Shown here: one piece after another, positions 34,393-42,643 of the stretch
Numbering within the stretch: position 1 is the first letter of the stretch
Layout: each line of letters starts with the position of its first letter
Assembly (NCBI GenBank): GCA_038326025.1
Contig: JBBQJP010000013.1
Coordinates: 32,320-96,319 of the forward strand
From: CAISIP01 sp038326025
Lineage (GTDB): Bacteria; Pseudomonadota; Gammaproteobacteria; Burkholderiales; Burkholderiaceae_C
Direction: 5' to 3'
Length of the DNA stretch: 64,000 bases
Notes under the pieces: model-generated
Database searches by the model: none
What the model was told of the DNA's origin: nothing
The model's input: the letters and a program-made list of their open reading frames with translations, nothing else
Made by a program: the position numbers and the translations under genes

Positions 34393-35253
34393 ATGAAAAA
34401 CACCCTGCGGCAACGACTGCAACAAAACAAGGTGCTGCTGGCACCCGGCATCTATGACGCATTCACGGCGCTGATCGCCGAACAAAGCGGCTTCGAGGCC
34501 TTGTACCTGTCCGGCGCATCGATCGCCTACACCCGGCTCGGCCGCTCCGACGTCGGTCTGACCACAGCCACCGAGGTGGCGGACACGCTGGCACGTATCA
34601 CCGAACGGGTGTCAGTGCCGGTCATCGTCGATGCCGATACCGGGTTTGGCAATGCGCTCAACACGATCCGGACCGTCAAGATGTTCGAGCGCGCCGGTGC
34701 CGCCATGTTGCAACTCGAGGACCAGACGTTTCCGAAACGTTGCGGCCACCTGGACGGCAAGACGGTGGTTCCGGTCGCAGAAATGTGCGGCAAGCTCAAG
34801 GCCGCACTTGACGCCCGTACCTCCGAGCAGACCTTGATCCTGGCCCGCACCGACGCACTGGCCGTCGAAGGCTGGGACGCCACGATGGCGCGGGCCGAGG
34901 CCTATCTGGAATGTGGCGTCGACGTGTTGTTCATCGAGGCCTTGCGTTCGCCCGCGCAGATGACAAAGGCCTGCGCGCAGTTTGCGCAGCGTATTCCCTT
35001 GCTGGCCAACATGGTCGAAGGTGGTTTGACGCCGGTGCAGGGTGCCGACGCGCTGGGAGAGCTGGGTTTCCGGGTCGTCATCTATCCGGGTGGTACCGCC
35101 CGCGCCGCGGCGTTTGCACTGCAGAAGTACTACGCCAGCCTGCACCAGCACCAGAGCACCTTGCCGATGCGTGAGGCCATGCTCGATTTTGACCAGCTCA
35201 ACACCCTGATCGGAACACCGGAGTTGCTGGCGCTGGGCAAGCGCTACGAATAG
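34393..35253 (+). CDS. Isocitrate lyase/PEP mutase superfamily C-C lyase
   Basis: This 286-residue enzyme is of the small (methylisocitrate lyase/dimethylmalate lyase) class. The metal-binding DADTGFGN is at residues 80-87 and the motif KRCGH at 115-119. Its Cys117 corresponds to the catalytic cysteine of isocitrate and 2-methylisocitrate lyases, which is missing from PEP mutases and oxaloacetate decarboxylases, so C-C cleavage of a malate-type substrate is expected. I chose the ATG with AAAGGA upstream over a tandem ATG overlapping the previous stop. As the last gene of the operon it would release pyruvate or glyoxylate plus a second acid (inference). Confidence 0.9.
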   Translation: MKNTLRQRLQQNKVLLAPGIYDAFTALIAEQSGFEALYLSGASIAYTRLGRSDVGLTTATEVADTLARITERVSVPVIVDADTGFGNALNTIRTVKMFERAGAAMLQLEDQTFPKRCGHLDGKTVVPVAEMCGKLKAALDARTSEQTLILARTDALAVEGWDATMARAEAYLECGVDVLFIEALRSPAQMTKACAQFAQRIPLLANMVEGGLTPVQGADALGELGFRVVIYPGGTARAAAFALQKYYASLHQHQSTLPMREAMLDFDQLNTLIGTPELLALGKRYE

Positions 35254-35354
35254 GCGTAGCGTTGGGGTGTGATTGAGGGGCCTGCGACACAGTGGGCCGG
35301 AGCGGGCAAAATGGGCTTTTCCGCGACAAAGCCGCAGCTGGCACCCATCACACC

Positions 35355-38300
35355 ATGACCGATATCCAGACCTGGCTTGCATCCCATGGTCTCGCCAAAT
35401 ACGCAGCCGAGTTCATCGCCCAGGATGTTTCGGTCGACCTGCTCGCCGACCTGTCTGACGACGACCTGCGCGAGCTGGGCGTAGCCTCGCTGGGCGATCG
35501 CAAGCGCCTGCGCAAGGCCGCGATGCCTGTGCTGGCTGCGCCCGAGCCTGTCGCGCCGGCGGCTCCAACCGCAGCGCCGTCGCCAGTCGTGGCCCGTCAG
35601 CCGGCGCCCGACGAGGAGGGCGAGCGGCGTCACGCCACGGTGATGTTCTCTGACCTTACCGGCTACACCGCGCTCAACGAGGCCTTCGATCCGGAAGAGG
35701 TGGAGGCCATCATGTCGCGCATCAAGCGTGAAGCCATTTCCGTGATCGAACGCCATGGCGGGCGGGTGAACCAGTTCGTCGGCGACGAAGTGATGGCCAT
35801 GTTCGGCATACCGGTTGCGCGCCGCGACGACGCGCGCCGTGCCATTCGCGCCGCGCTGGAGTTGCACCACATCGTCGACGGCATCGCGGCCGGCGTGACG
35901 GAGCGACTCGGACGCGTGTTGTCGATGCATACCGGGCTGCATACCGGTCTGGTGATCGCGCGGCGCAGTGACTCGCGTTCGGGCGACTACACATTGACCG
36001 GCGACACCGTCAATACCGCGGCGCGGCTGCGTGGGCTGGCACAGCCGGGTCAGGTGGTGGTCAGTCCGCAGACCTGGCAGCAGGTGGCGGAACATTTCGA
36101 GGGCGAAGCTGGGCAGCCGATCGAGGTCAAGGGCAAGGAGCGCCCGTTGATGCCGTATCGCATCGTCGGCGAGCGTTCCGTGCCCAAGGGGGGCGTGCGC
36201 CCGCTGGTCGGGCGCGTCGAGGAAATGCAGCAGTTCGAGACCCTGGTGCATGCCTGCATGTCGCGCCAGCGCGGACGCATCGTATTCGTGCGCGGCGACC
36301 CGGGTCTGGGCAAGTCGCGCCTGGTGGCCGAATTCCTGGACGTGGCGCGCGAACGCGGACTGGTCTGCCACACAACGACCATTCTTGATTTCGGCGCCCG
36401 TACCGGACACGATGCAATCCGCATGCTGATGCAGAGTCTGTTGGGCCTGGCGCCTGATGCCGACGAGGCCAGCCGGCGTGATGCCATCGTGCGCTCGGCG
36501 ATCACCGGCGCCGACGGGCTGGATCTGACGCCTTTCCTGTATGGACTGCTCGATGTGACGCCGTCGGCGCCAGTGCGCGCGCTGCTGTCGGCGGTCGAGG
36601 ACGACACCCGGCGCGCGCAGGCCATTGATGCGATCGGGCAGCTGGTGCGCCAGCAGGTCAGCCATGGCCCGACCTTGTTGCTGGTCGAGGACATCCACTG
36701 GGCCGATCCGACGGCCTTGCGCCAGCTGGTCGGGCCGTGGCTGGCGCTGACCACCAGCTTGCCACTGCTGGTGATGTTCACCACCCGGTTCGGCGGTGAT
36801 CCCAGCGTCGGTGAGTGGCGCAGCGTGTTGCACAGCCTGCCGGTGTCGAGCATGGATCTCGGGCCGCTGGAGGCCGGCGACGCAATGCAAATGGCCGCCG
36901 GCGCTGCCGCTATCTCCGAGACCTTGCTGCGCAGCTGTGTCGAGCGCGCAGAAGGCAACCCGCTGTTCCTCGAGCAATTGCTGCTCAATGCGGGGGATGA
37001 GAGCGCGACCAGCCTGCCAGGCTCGATACAGGCCTTGATCCAGGCCCGCATGGACCGGCTCTCGGCGCCAGACAAGAACGCTTTACAGGCTGCTGCGGTG
37101 CTGGGGCAACTCGCGCCGCTGGCCGCGATCCGGCACCTGGTGGACGATCCGGCCTATTCACCTGCGATATTGATCGACCAGTTCCTGCTGCGCCCCGAAG
37201 GCGACGATCTGGTGTTTTGCCATGCGCTGATCCGCGACGGCGCCTATGCGTCGCTGCTGCACGCACGTCGGCGCCTGTTGCACCAGGAGGCAGCGACCTG
37301 GATCGTGGCGCAGGACGCTGCACTGGCGGCGGAGCATTATGAGCGGGCCGAAGATCCACGCGCCGCGTCGGCCTATCTGACGGCCAGCGAACAGCGTTCG
37401 GCGCAATACCAGTTTGCCGAGGCCCTGGACCTGGTGGAGCGTGCATTGCGCCTGACGGATACCGGTGACACCGGTTTCTCGCTGAAGCTGGCACGGGCAC
37501 GCCTGTTGCTTGCGATCGGTCATGCACCAAAATCCATCGAGGCCGGCAACGCGGCGCTGGACGCGGCGCAGTCGGACAGCGACCGCGCGCTGGCACTGAT
37601 CGCGATGGCGTCGGCCATGCGCCTGACGGACCTTTTCGAGGACGGCCTGGAATTGCTGCAGCAGGCCGAACCGCTGGCGCGATCGGCGGAACTGACGCTG
37701 GACCTGTCGCACCTGTACGGGTTGCGCGGCAACTTGTTGTTCACACTCGGACGCGTGCAGGAATGCCAGCGCGCGCATGAGCTCGCGCTGGAGCTGGCGC
37801 GCCAGGCCGGTTCTGCCGAGGCCGAGTGTGCGGCGCTCGGAGGCCTGGGTGACGCCAGTTATGGGCAAGCTCGCGTGCTGACCGCCGGCAAGCTGATCCG
37901 GGAGTGTGTCGACATGGCGCGCGAGCAGAGCTTTCTCAAGGTCGAGATCGCCTATCTGCCGATGCTGTCCTGGACCTACTATTACGCGCTGGACCTGGCA
38001 AAAGCGATGGGGGTCAGCCGACGCGCCGTGGAGCAGGCGTCGCGCATGAAGAACCCGCGTGCCGAGATGATGGCGCGCGCGCAGATTGTCATGATTGAGG
38101 GTTGCATTCGCGGCAATCACCGCGAAGGACTGCAACATATCGAGCGAAGCCTGGAACTGGCCCGCACCATGGGCAGCAAGCGGTTCGAAGCCATCACGTT
38201 GTTTTTCCAGGCCTTGCTGGCCATGCGTTCGGGTGACCTGCCTGCGGCGCGTAAGCACCTGGGTACGGCGTTCGAGGCGATCGGACCCGGATCGCAGGGC

Positions 38301-38717
38301 CTGGAATTTGTCGGTCCGCAGTTGTACGGCGTGCGCGCGATTCTGGACCAGGATGCTGCCCAGCGGCACGAGGCACTGGCCGCAGGCGAACGTCTGCTCG
38401 AGGGTGGCCGGCTCAGCCACAACTACTTCGTGTTTTATGACTTTGCGGTCCAGGCCACGATCGCGGCGCAGGAATGGGATGAGGCGCTGCGTTATTGCAC
38501 GGCGCTGGAGACATATACCGCGGCCGAGCCGTTCCCATGGGCCGATTTCACCATCCGCCGTGGCCGGGCGCTGGTGCGCGTCGGGTGCGGCGAACAAGGG
38601 ATGGACCTGCGCATCGAATTGCAGGCACTGCACGACGTCGCGTTGCAGTGCGATCTGGCCTTTTATCTCACCGACATTGTCCAAGCGCTGGCCTCGTTGC
38701 CGGAGGCAGCGCCCTGA
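35355..38717 (+). CDS. SAM domain-adenylate/guanylate cyclase-AAA ATPase-TPR signalling protein
   Basis: The 1120-residue cytosolic protein has four parts. Residues 1-60 form a SAM domain (YAAEFIAQDVSVDLLADLSDDDLRELGV). A linker rich in Pro and Ala follows. Residues about 90-275 form a class III cyclase domain with metal-binding aspartates in FSDLTGY (Asp100) and GDEVMAMF (Asp144). Residues about 285-640 form an AAA/STAND-type ATPase with Walker A GDPGLGKS (314-321) and Walker B LLLVEDIHWAD near 440-450. The remaining residues are TPR-like helical repeats. The architecture resembles mammalian soluble adenylyl cyclase-like bacterial proteins. The signal sensed is unknown. Confidence 0.88.
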   Translation: MTDIQTWLASHGLAKYAAEFIAQDVSVDLLADLSDDDLRELGVASLGDRKRLRKAAMPVLAAPEPVAPAAPTAAPSPVVARQPAPDEEGERRHATVMFSDLTGYTALNEAFDPEEVEAIMSRIKREAISVIERHGGRVNQFVGDEVMAMFGIPVARRDDARRAIRAALELHHIVDGIAAGVTERLGRVLSMHTGLHTGLVIARRSDSRSGDYTLTGDTVNTAARLRGLAQPGQVVVSPQTWQQVAEHFEGEAGQPIEVKGKERPLMPYRIVGERSVPKGGVRPLVGRVEEMQQFETLVHACMSRQRGRIVFVRGDPGLGKSRLVAEFLDVARERGLVCHTTTILDFGARTGHDAIRMLMQSLLGLAPDADEASRRDAIVRSAITGADGLDLTPFLYGLLDVTPSAPVRALLSAVEDDTRRAQAIDAIGQLVRQQVSHGPTLLLVEDIHWADPTALRQLVGPWLALTTSLPLLVMFTTRFGGDPSVGEWRSVLHSLPVSSMDLGPLEAGDAMQMAAGAAAISETLLRSCVERAEGNPLFLEQLLLNAGDESATSLPGSIQALIQARMDRLSAPDKNALQAAAVLGQLAPLAAIRHLVDDPAYSPAILIDQFLLRPEGDDLVFCHALIRDGAYASLLHARRRLLHQEAATWIVAQDAALAAEHYERAEDPRAASAYLTASEQRSAQYQFAEALDLVERALRLTDTGDTGFSLKLARARLLLAIGHAPKSIEAGNAALDAAQSDSDRALALIAMASAMRLTDLFEDGLELLQQAEPLARSAELTLDLSHLYGLRGNLLFTLGRVQECQRAHELALELARQAGSAEAECAALGGLGDASYGQARVLTAGKLIRECVDMAREQSFLKVEIAYLPMLSWTYYYALDLAKAMGVSRRAVEQASRMKNPRAEMMARAQIVMIEGCIRGNHREGLQHIERSLELARTMGSKRFEAITLFFQALLAMRSGDLPAARKHLGTAFEAIGPGSQGLEFVGPQLYGVRAILDQDAAQRHEALAAGERLLEGGRLSHNYFVFYDFAVQATIAAQEWDEALRYCTALETYTAAEPFPWADFTIRRGRALVRVGCGEQGMDLRIELQALHDVALQCDLAFYLTDIVQALASLPEAAP

Positions 38718-38762
38718 TCGTGGTCGGGACTTTGCCCGCCGACGGCGCCGGCGACACCGCTG

Positions 38763-39509
38763 TCAATGCGCCGTGGCCCTCTTGCGCCGGTTGCGCACCC
38801 AATGGTTGAGGGACTCCACTGCGATCGAGAAGCCTAGCGCGAAATAAACGTAACCCTTGGGCACATGCAGGCCGAAGCCGTCGGCGATCAGCAACATGCC
38901 GATCAGCAGCAGGAAGCTCAGCGCCAGCATCTTGACGGTCGGATGGTTGGAAACGAAATTGGCCAGCGGAGTGGAAGCGATGATCATGATGATCATCGCG
39001 ACGACGACCGCCACGACCATGACCCACAGATGGTCGGCCATGCCGACCGCGGTGATGACCGAGTCAAGCGAGAAGATGATGTCGATCACGGCTATCTGCA
39101 GCACCACGCCTCGAAACGTGATGCCGGCCGCGCCTGCCGGGGAATCGGGCGCGTCATGGTCACCCTCGACCATTTCGCCAATCTCGACCGTGGCCTTGTA
39201 CAACAGGAACAGGCCGCCGGTGATCAGGATGATGTCGCGCCACGAAAACGCATGGTCGGCAAGCGTGATGACCGGCGCTGTGAGTCCGACGATCCAGGCC
39301 AGTGCCGCGAGCAGCATCAAGCGGGTGATCAGGGCCAGTGAAAGACCGACCTTGCGTCCCAGGGCCCGCTGATGGGCTGGCAAGCGGCCGGTCAGGATGG
39401 CGATGAACACCAGGTTGTCGATGCCCAGCACGATTTCCAGAGCCGTCAGAGTCAGCAGTGACAACCAGATCTGAGGATCGTTGATCCAGGCGAAAGTGAA
39501 GAATTCCAT
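38763..39509 (-). CDS. TerC-family integral membrane protein
   Basis: This 248-residue membrane protein has seven or so helices. The paired acidic motifs of the family are present: LEIVLGIDNLVFIAIL in the N-terminal half and AVIDIIFSLDSVITAVGM in the middle. TerC proteins export or handle metal ions; Alx and MntP-related work points to manganese. The C-terminal region ends with HWVRNRRKRATAH. I looked for a manganese riboswitch in the 250 bases upstream and did not recognise one. Confidence 0.9.
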   Translation of the reverse strand: MEFFTFAWINDPQIWLSLLTLTALEIVLGIDNLVFIAILTGRLPAHQRALGRKVGLSLALITRLMLLAALAWIVGLTAPVITLADHAFSWRDIILITGGLFLLYKATVEIGEMVEGDHDAPDSPAGAAGITFRGVVLQIAVIDIIFSLDSVITAVGMADHLWVMVVAVVVAMIIMIIASTPLANFVSNHPTVKMLALSFLLLIGMLLIADGFGLHVPKGYVYFALGFSIAVESLNHWVRNRRKRATAH

Positions 39510-39702
39510 GCGTTGGCCAAGTCGGGGAAAACGTGGATTCTCCCACGCAAAGGAATGGTGGCATCAGGCGGTTTCAGGCAACTCCACTTGCCAGCAAGGC
39601 TTGTCGCCACCCGCGCAACAGAAACGCCTGGCTTGCGGCAATGCCGTTGCGGCACCCGTCGTGGGCGACGCATAACGGCCTTGAATGCCGAATCTGCCAC
39701 AT

Positions 39703-39729
39703 GTTTTACAGTTCCGCCGCCGGTAAAAC
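39703..39729. promoter_or_regulatory. Inverted repeat GTTTTAC-N13-GTAAAAC
   Basis: Perfect 7-base arms lie in the intergenic region between the divergent TerC gene and a small unknown gene. The spacing fits a protein-binding site rather than a hairpin. The surrounding 268 bases contain several short GC-rich repeats (TGCGGCA twice) but no other recognised signal. Confidence 0.35.
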
Positions 39730-39777
39730 CGCCATCCTGTCGTAGGCTCGAAGCATGTGAAAAAAGTGGAGGACGGA

Positions 39778-39984
39778 TTGAATAACAAGACCCATAAAGT
39801 ATCAAACGTATTGCTGGATTTCATCTTCGGCGAACCAATGGCCCAACCCGAGGTGCTCGAGCAGGACACCGAAAAAGCCTGGCAGGAATGGACAGATGCC
39901 ATGACCGCACGCGATGCGGCGGACGATGACCGCCGGGACACCGACGGTTTTGAGATCACCCAGCCGATGTCACTGATGCATTGA
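39778..39984 (+). CDS. Small protein of unknown function
   Basis: This encodes a predicted 68-residue acidic protein (many Asp and Glu, theoretical charge negative) without signal peptide or membrane segment. The TTG start is favoured by GGAGG five bases upstream; an in-frame GTG seven codons earlier is the alternative. The middle reads NVLLDFIFGEPMAQPEVLEQDTE. I do not recognise the family. It lies between TerC and HslR and may be a real small gene because the codon usage looks coding, but evidence is limited. Confidence 0.5.
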   Translation: MNNKTHKVSNVLLDFIFGEPMAQPEVLEQDTEKAWQEWTDAMTARDAADDDRRDTDGFEITQPMSLMH

Positions 39985-40023
39985 CACCGCGCAGGCCAAG
40001 GGCCGCTGCCCCAGCCGGGTCAC

Positions 40024-40428
40024 TCAGGAATCGACTGAGGCGCTCCAGCGTGTGCCCCAGGCGTCTTCGAGTTTGCGACGGTCCTGTTTGGTGGGTCGGC
40101 CTTGGGTCAGGCTCAGTGCCGGTTCGGTGCCCATGCGCCGTTGTTCGGCCATCTGCTGGCGCAACTGCATACTCTCAAGGGTTTCTTCATACAACTGCTG
40201 CGCCACCGTTGCCGGGCCGCGTTTATCACTGATTCCGCGCACGACGACGGTGCGCACGATGGTGTTGTGGCGAATCTCGACGGTGTCTCCGCACCGGACA
40301 TCGCGTGCCGGCTTGACCTCAACCCCGTTGATCTGCACCCGGCCTTTGCCGATGTCGTCAGTCGCCAGGCTGCGCGTCTTGTAGAACCGCGCGGCCCATA
40401 ACCATTTGTCGATCCGAACTTTGTCCAT
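40024..40428 (-). CDS. hslR: S4-domain RNA-binding heat-shock protein Hsp15
   Basis: This 134-residue protein has an N-terminal S4 domain (VRIDKWLWAARFYKTRSLATDDIGKGRVQINGVEVKPAR). Hsp15 binds stalled 50S subunits carrying nascent chains and helps recycle them after heat shock. The basic C-terminal tail (RPTKQDRRKLEDAW) is also typical. It sits 16 bases after the sensor kinase stop, in the same direction, but probably has its own promoter or shares read-through. Confidence 0.9.
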   Translation of the reverse strand: MDKVRIDKWLWAARFYKTRSLATDDIGKGRVQINGVEVKPARDVRCGDTVEIRHNTIVRTVVVRGISDKRGPATVAQQLYEETLESMQLRQQMAEQRRMGTEPALSLTQGRPTKQDRRKLEDAWGTRWSASVDS

Positions 40429-40444
40429 CGCTGTTGATTGTGAC

Positions 40445-41866
40445 TCAAACCATGGTGGTCAGTGGCAGGCGCACGGTGGCGTCCAGGCCGTCAATGTGGC
40501 CATGCGACTCCCGGTTGTCCAGCACGATCTGCCCGCCCAGGGCCAGCGCAATTTCGCGGCAGATCATCAGTCCCAGTCCAGAGCCATCACTGCGACCGGC
40601 AGCAAACGGCTGGAACAGCCGTGCACGCAGTTCGGCAGGAATGCCGGGCCCGTTGTCGGATACGGTCAATGCGGCAAACCGGCGGTCGGTGACCAGGCGC
40701 ACACCCAGGACGCTGCCTTCGGGTGCATGCTTGATCGCGTTGTGCAGCAGGTTGCGCACCAGTTCGCGCAGCATCCATTCGTGCGCCCGAATCGGTGCTT
40801 GCGTGGTCTCGATACCAAAGTCCAGATTCTTGTCAGCGATCAATGGCGCCAGGTCCAGCGCGATCGCGCGCACGATGGTGGCCAGGTCAAGCACCTGGGT
40901 GTCGGTCTGCTGGCGCAGCTGTTCGACTTTGGCCAACGCCAGCATCTGGTTGGCCAGCACGGTGGCGCGTTCGACCGTGTGATTGATCTCGTGCAAGGCC
41001 TCGGTCGCCGGCACATCGGCGCGAAGGGCCGACTGCACCTGCACCTTGAGCACCGCCAGCGGCGTGCGCAACTGGTGCGAGGCGTCGCGCACAAAACGTT
41101 TCTGGTTGTCGAGCAGGTTGATCAGTCGCGCCATGACCTGGTTGGTGGCATCGACCAGGGGGCGCAATTCGCGCGGCAGGTCAGGCGCGTCGATCGCTGT
41201 AAGGTCGTCCTCGGCGCGCAGGCGCAGGCCGGCGCTGAGCTCACGCACCGGCCGGGTGGCGCGTTGCACCACCAGCACCACCACCAGCGCGATCACGATC
41301 GCCAGCAGACTCTGGCGCAGCAGGGTATCGATCAGGATCTGGCGCGCCAGCGTCTGGCGCAATTCCAGTGTTTCTGCCACCTGGATCGTGACCATGCCCA
41401 GACCCAGACGGCTGGCAACCGGTTGCAGCAGCACGGCCACGCGTACCGCATCGCCGTGCACCGCATCGTCGTAAAAATCGACCAGCGCGGCGTAAGGCCC
41501 CCTGTCAGGCAGGCGGCCGCGCCACAGCGGCAGGTCGGGTGTGCCGTCAATCAGCTCGCCCTGTACGGTGGAGATCCGGTACACCATGCGGCTGCGATTG
41601 TCGGCCTCGAAGGCTTCCAGTGCCGAGTAGGGCACGTTGGTGCGAAAGCGCGCCTGAGCACCCACACCTTCGACCTCGATAAGTTCGCCGATGGACTTGG
41701 CCGACGCGAGCAAGGTGCGGTCGTACGCTGTGTTGACGGCCTCAAGCGCCTGCCGGTACAAAGTGATGGTGTTGACCAGCATGAACAAGCCGACCGGCAC
41801 CAGAATGCCCAGCAGCAGGTAGCGGCGCAGCGACAAGCCGGTGCGGGGCGTGCGAGCCTCAGCCAT
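40445..41866 (-). CDS. tctE: TctE-like sensor histidine kinase
   Basis: This 473-residue inner-membrane kinase has a transmembrane helix near residues 15-35 and another near 165-185, enclosing a periplasmic sensor of about 130 residues. Then come HAMP, the H-box RDASHQLRTPLAVLK with the phosphorylated histidine, the N-box LVRNLLHNAIKHAP, and the G boxes DNGPGIPAE and GSGLGLMI. The start overlaps the response regulator stop by eight bases. Position next to a regulator and divergent tctCBA indicates sensing of a tricarboxylate-like compound; the ligand is not proven. Confidence 0.9.
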   Translation of the reverse strand: MAEARTPRTGLSLRRYLLLGILVPVGLFMLVNTITLYRQALEAVNTAYDRTLLASAKSIGELIEVEGVGAQARFRTNVPYSALEAFEADNRSRMVYRISTVQGELIDGTPDLPLWRGRLPDRGPYAALVDFYDDAVHGDAVRVAVLLQPVASRLGLGMVTIQVAETLELRQTLARQILIDTLLRQSLLAIVIALVVVLVVQRATRPVRELSAGLRLRAEDDLTAIDAPDLPRELRPLVDATNQVMARLINLLDNQKRFVRDASHQLRTPLAVLKVQVQSALRADVPATEALHEINHTVERATVLANQMLALAKVEQLRQQTDTQVLDLATIVRAIALDLAPLIADKNLDFGIETTQAPIRAHEWMLRELVRNLLHNAIKHAPEGSVLGVRLVTDRRFAALTVSDNGPGIPAELRARLFQPFAAGRSDGSGLGLMICREIALALGGQIVLDNRESHGHIDGLDATVRLPLTTMV

Positions 41867-42539
41867 CGGCCTTGAGCAGGTAGCCCAGGCCGCGCAACGT
41901 GACGAGGGTGACGCCGATGCCGCCGAGTTTCTTGCGCAGACGGTAGGCCACGACTTCGATCGCTTCGTATTGCACATCCGGTTCGCCCGGGAAGACCACC
42001 TCGAACAACTGCTCCTTGGCGACCGCGCGGCCCACGCGCTCCATCAGGGTGCGCATCATGCGCAGCTCGCGCGGGGTCAGGTCCAGCACCTTGAAGCCGT
42101 GGTGAATGGCGCCGCTGGCAGTGTCGAGCCGCAGTGGTCCGCATACGACCTGGTCGCAGACGGGTTCGCCACCGGCACCGGCATGGCGTCGGTTCAAGGC
42201 CCGAATACGTGCCTCGAGTTCGTCCAGGTCAAAAGGTTTTGCCAGGTAGTCGTCGGCGCCGGTATTCAGGCCGATGACCCGGTCGCCGACGGTGCCACGT
42301 GCGGTCAGGATCAGCACCGGGGTGACCAGGCCGTTCTGGCGTGCCTGCGCCAATACCTCCAGGCCATCGATGCCGGGCAGGCTCAGGTCGAGCAGCACCA
42401 CGTCCGGCTGTTGCTGATGCCAGACGTCCAGCGCCTGCAAGCCGTCACCACACAGCTGCACGCGCATACCGCGGCGCTCCAACGTGCGCTTCAGGCTGGT
42501 CTGCAGCGCGGGGTCATCTTCAATCAGCAACAGGCGCAT
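41859..42539 (-). CDS. tctD: TctD-like OmpR-family response regulator
   Basis: This 226-residue regulator has a receiver domain with acidic pocket EDD near residue 8, phospho-accepting Asp in VVLLDLSLPGIDG near 51 and Lys in YLAKPFDLDEL near 101. Residues about 130-225 are the winged helix (LTPRELRMMRTLMERVGRAV, VVAYRLRKKLGG). The inner ATG is chosen because MRLLLIEDD is the canonical start. It is divergent from tctC with a 104-base gap that contains a direct repeat suited to OmpR-type dimers. Confidence 0.92.
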   Translation of the reverse strand: MRLLLIEDDPALQTSLKRTLERRGMRVQLCGDGLQALDVWHQQQPDVVLLDLSLPGIDGLEVLAQARQNGLVTPVLILTARGTVGDRVIGLNTGADDYLAKPFDLDELEARIRALNRRHAGAGGEPVCDQVVCGPLRLDTASGAIHHGFKVLDLTPRELRMMRTLMERVGRAVAKEQLFEVVFPGEPDVQYEAIEVVAYRLRKKLGGIGVTLVTLRGLGYLLKADG

Positions 42540-42580
42540 CGCGGCAGGCAAGAGACTTGGTGTTTACCCTAGGGATTTCG

Positions 42581-42602
42581 GACAGCCGATTGACAGCCGA
42601 TC
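42581..42602. promoter_or_regulatory. Direct repeat GACAGCCGAT x2, 11-bp period
   Basis: Two copies of GACAGCCGAT are separated by one base in the tctD-tctC intergenic region. An 11-bp period puts both on one face of the helix, as for OmpR-type regulator dimers. A -35-like TTGACA spans the junction of the copies, about 45 bases before tctC. This is the likely TctD binding site (inference). Confidence 0.6.
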
Positions 42603-42643
42603 GGGGCATCATAGAAGAGTTCAGAAACTTCAGGAGACATGCC

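Noticed and set aside
39510..39760. Manganese (yybP-ykoY) riboswitch upstream of TerC
   Set aside because: TerC genes often carry it, but I could not find the conserved internal loops on the minus strand.
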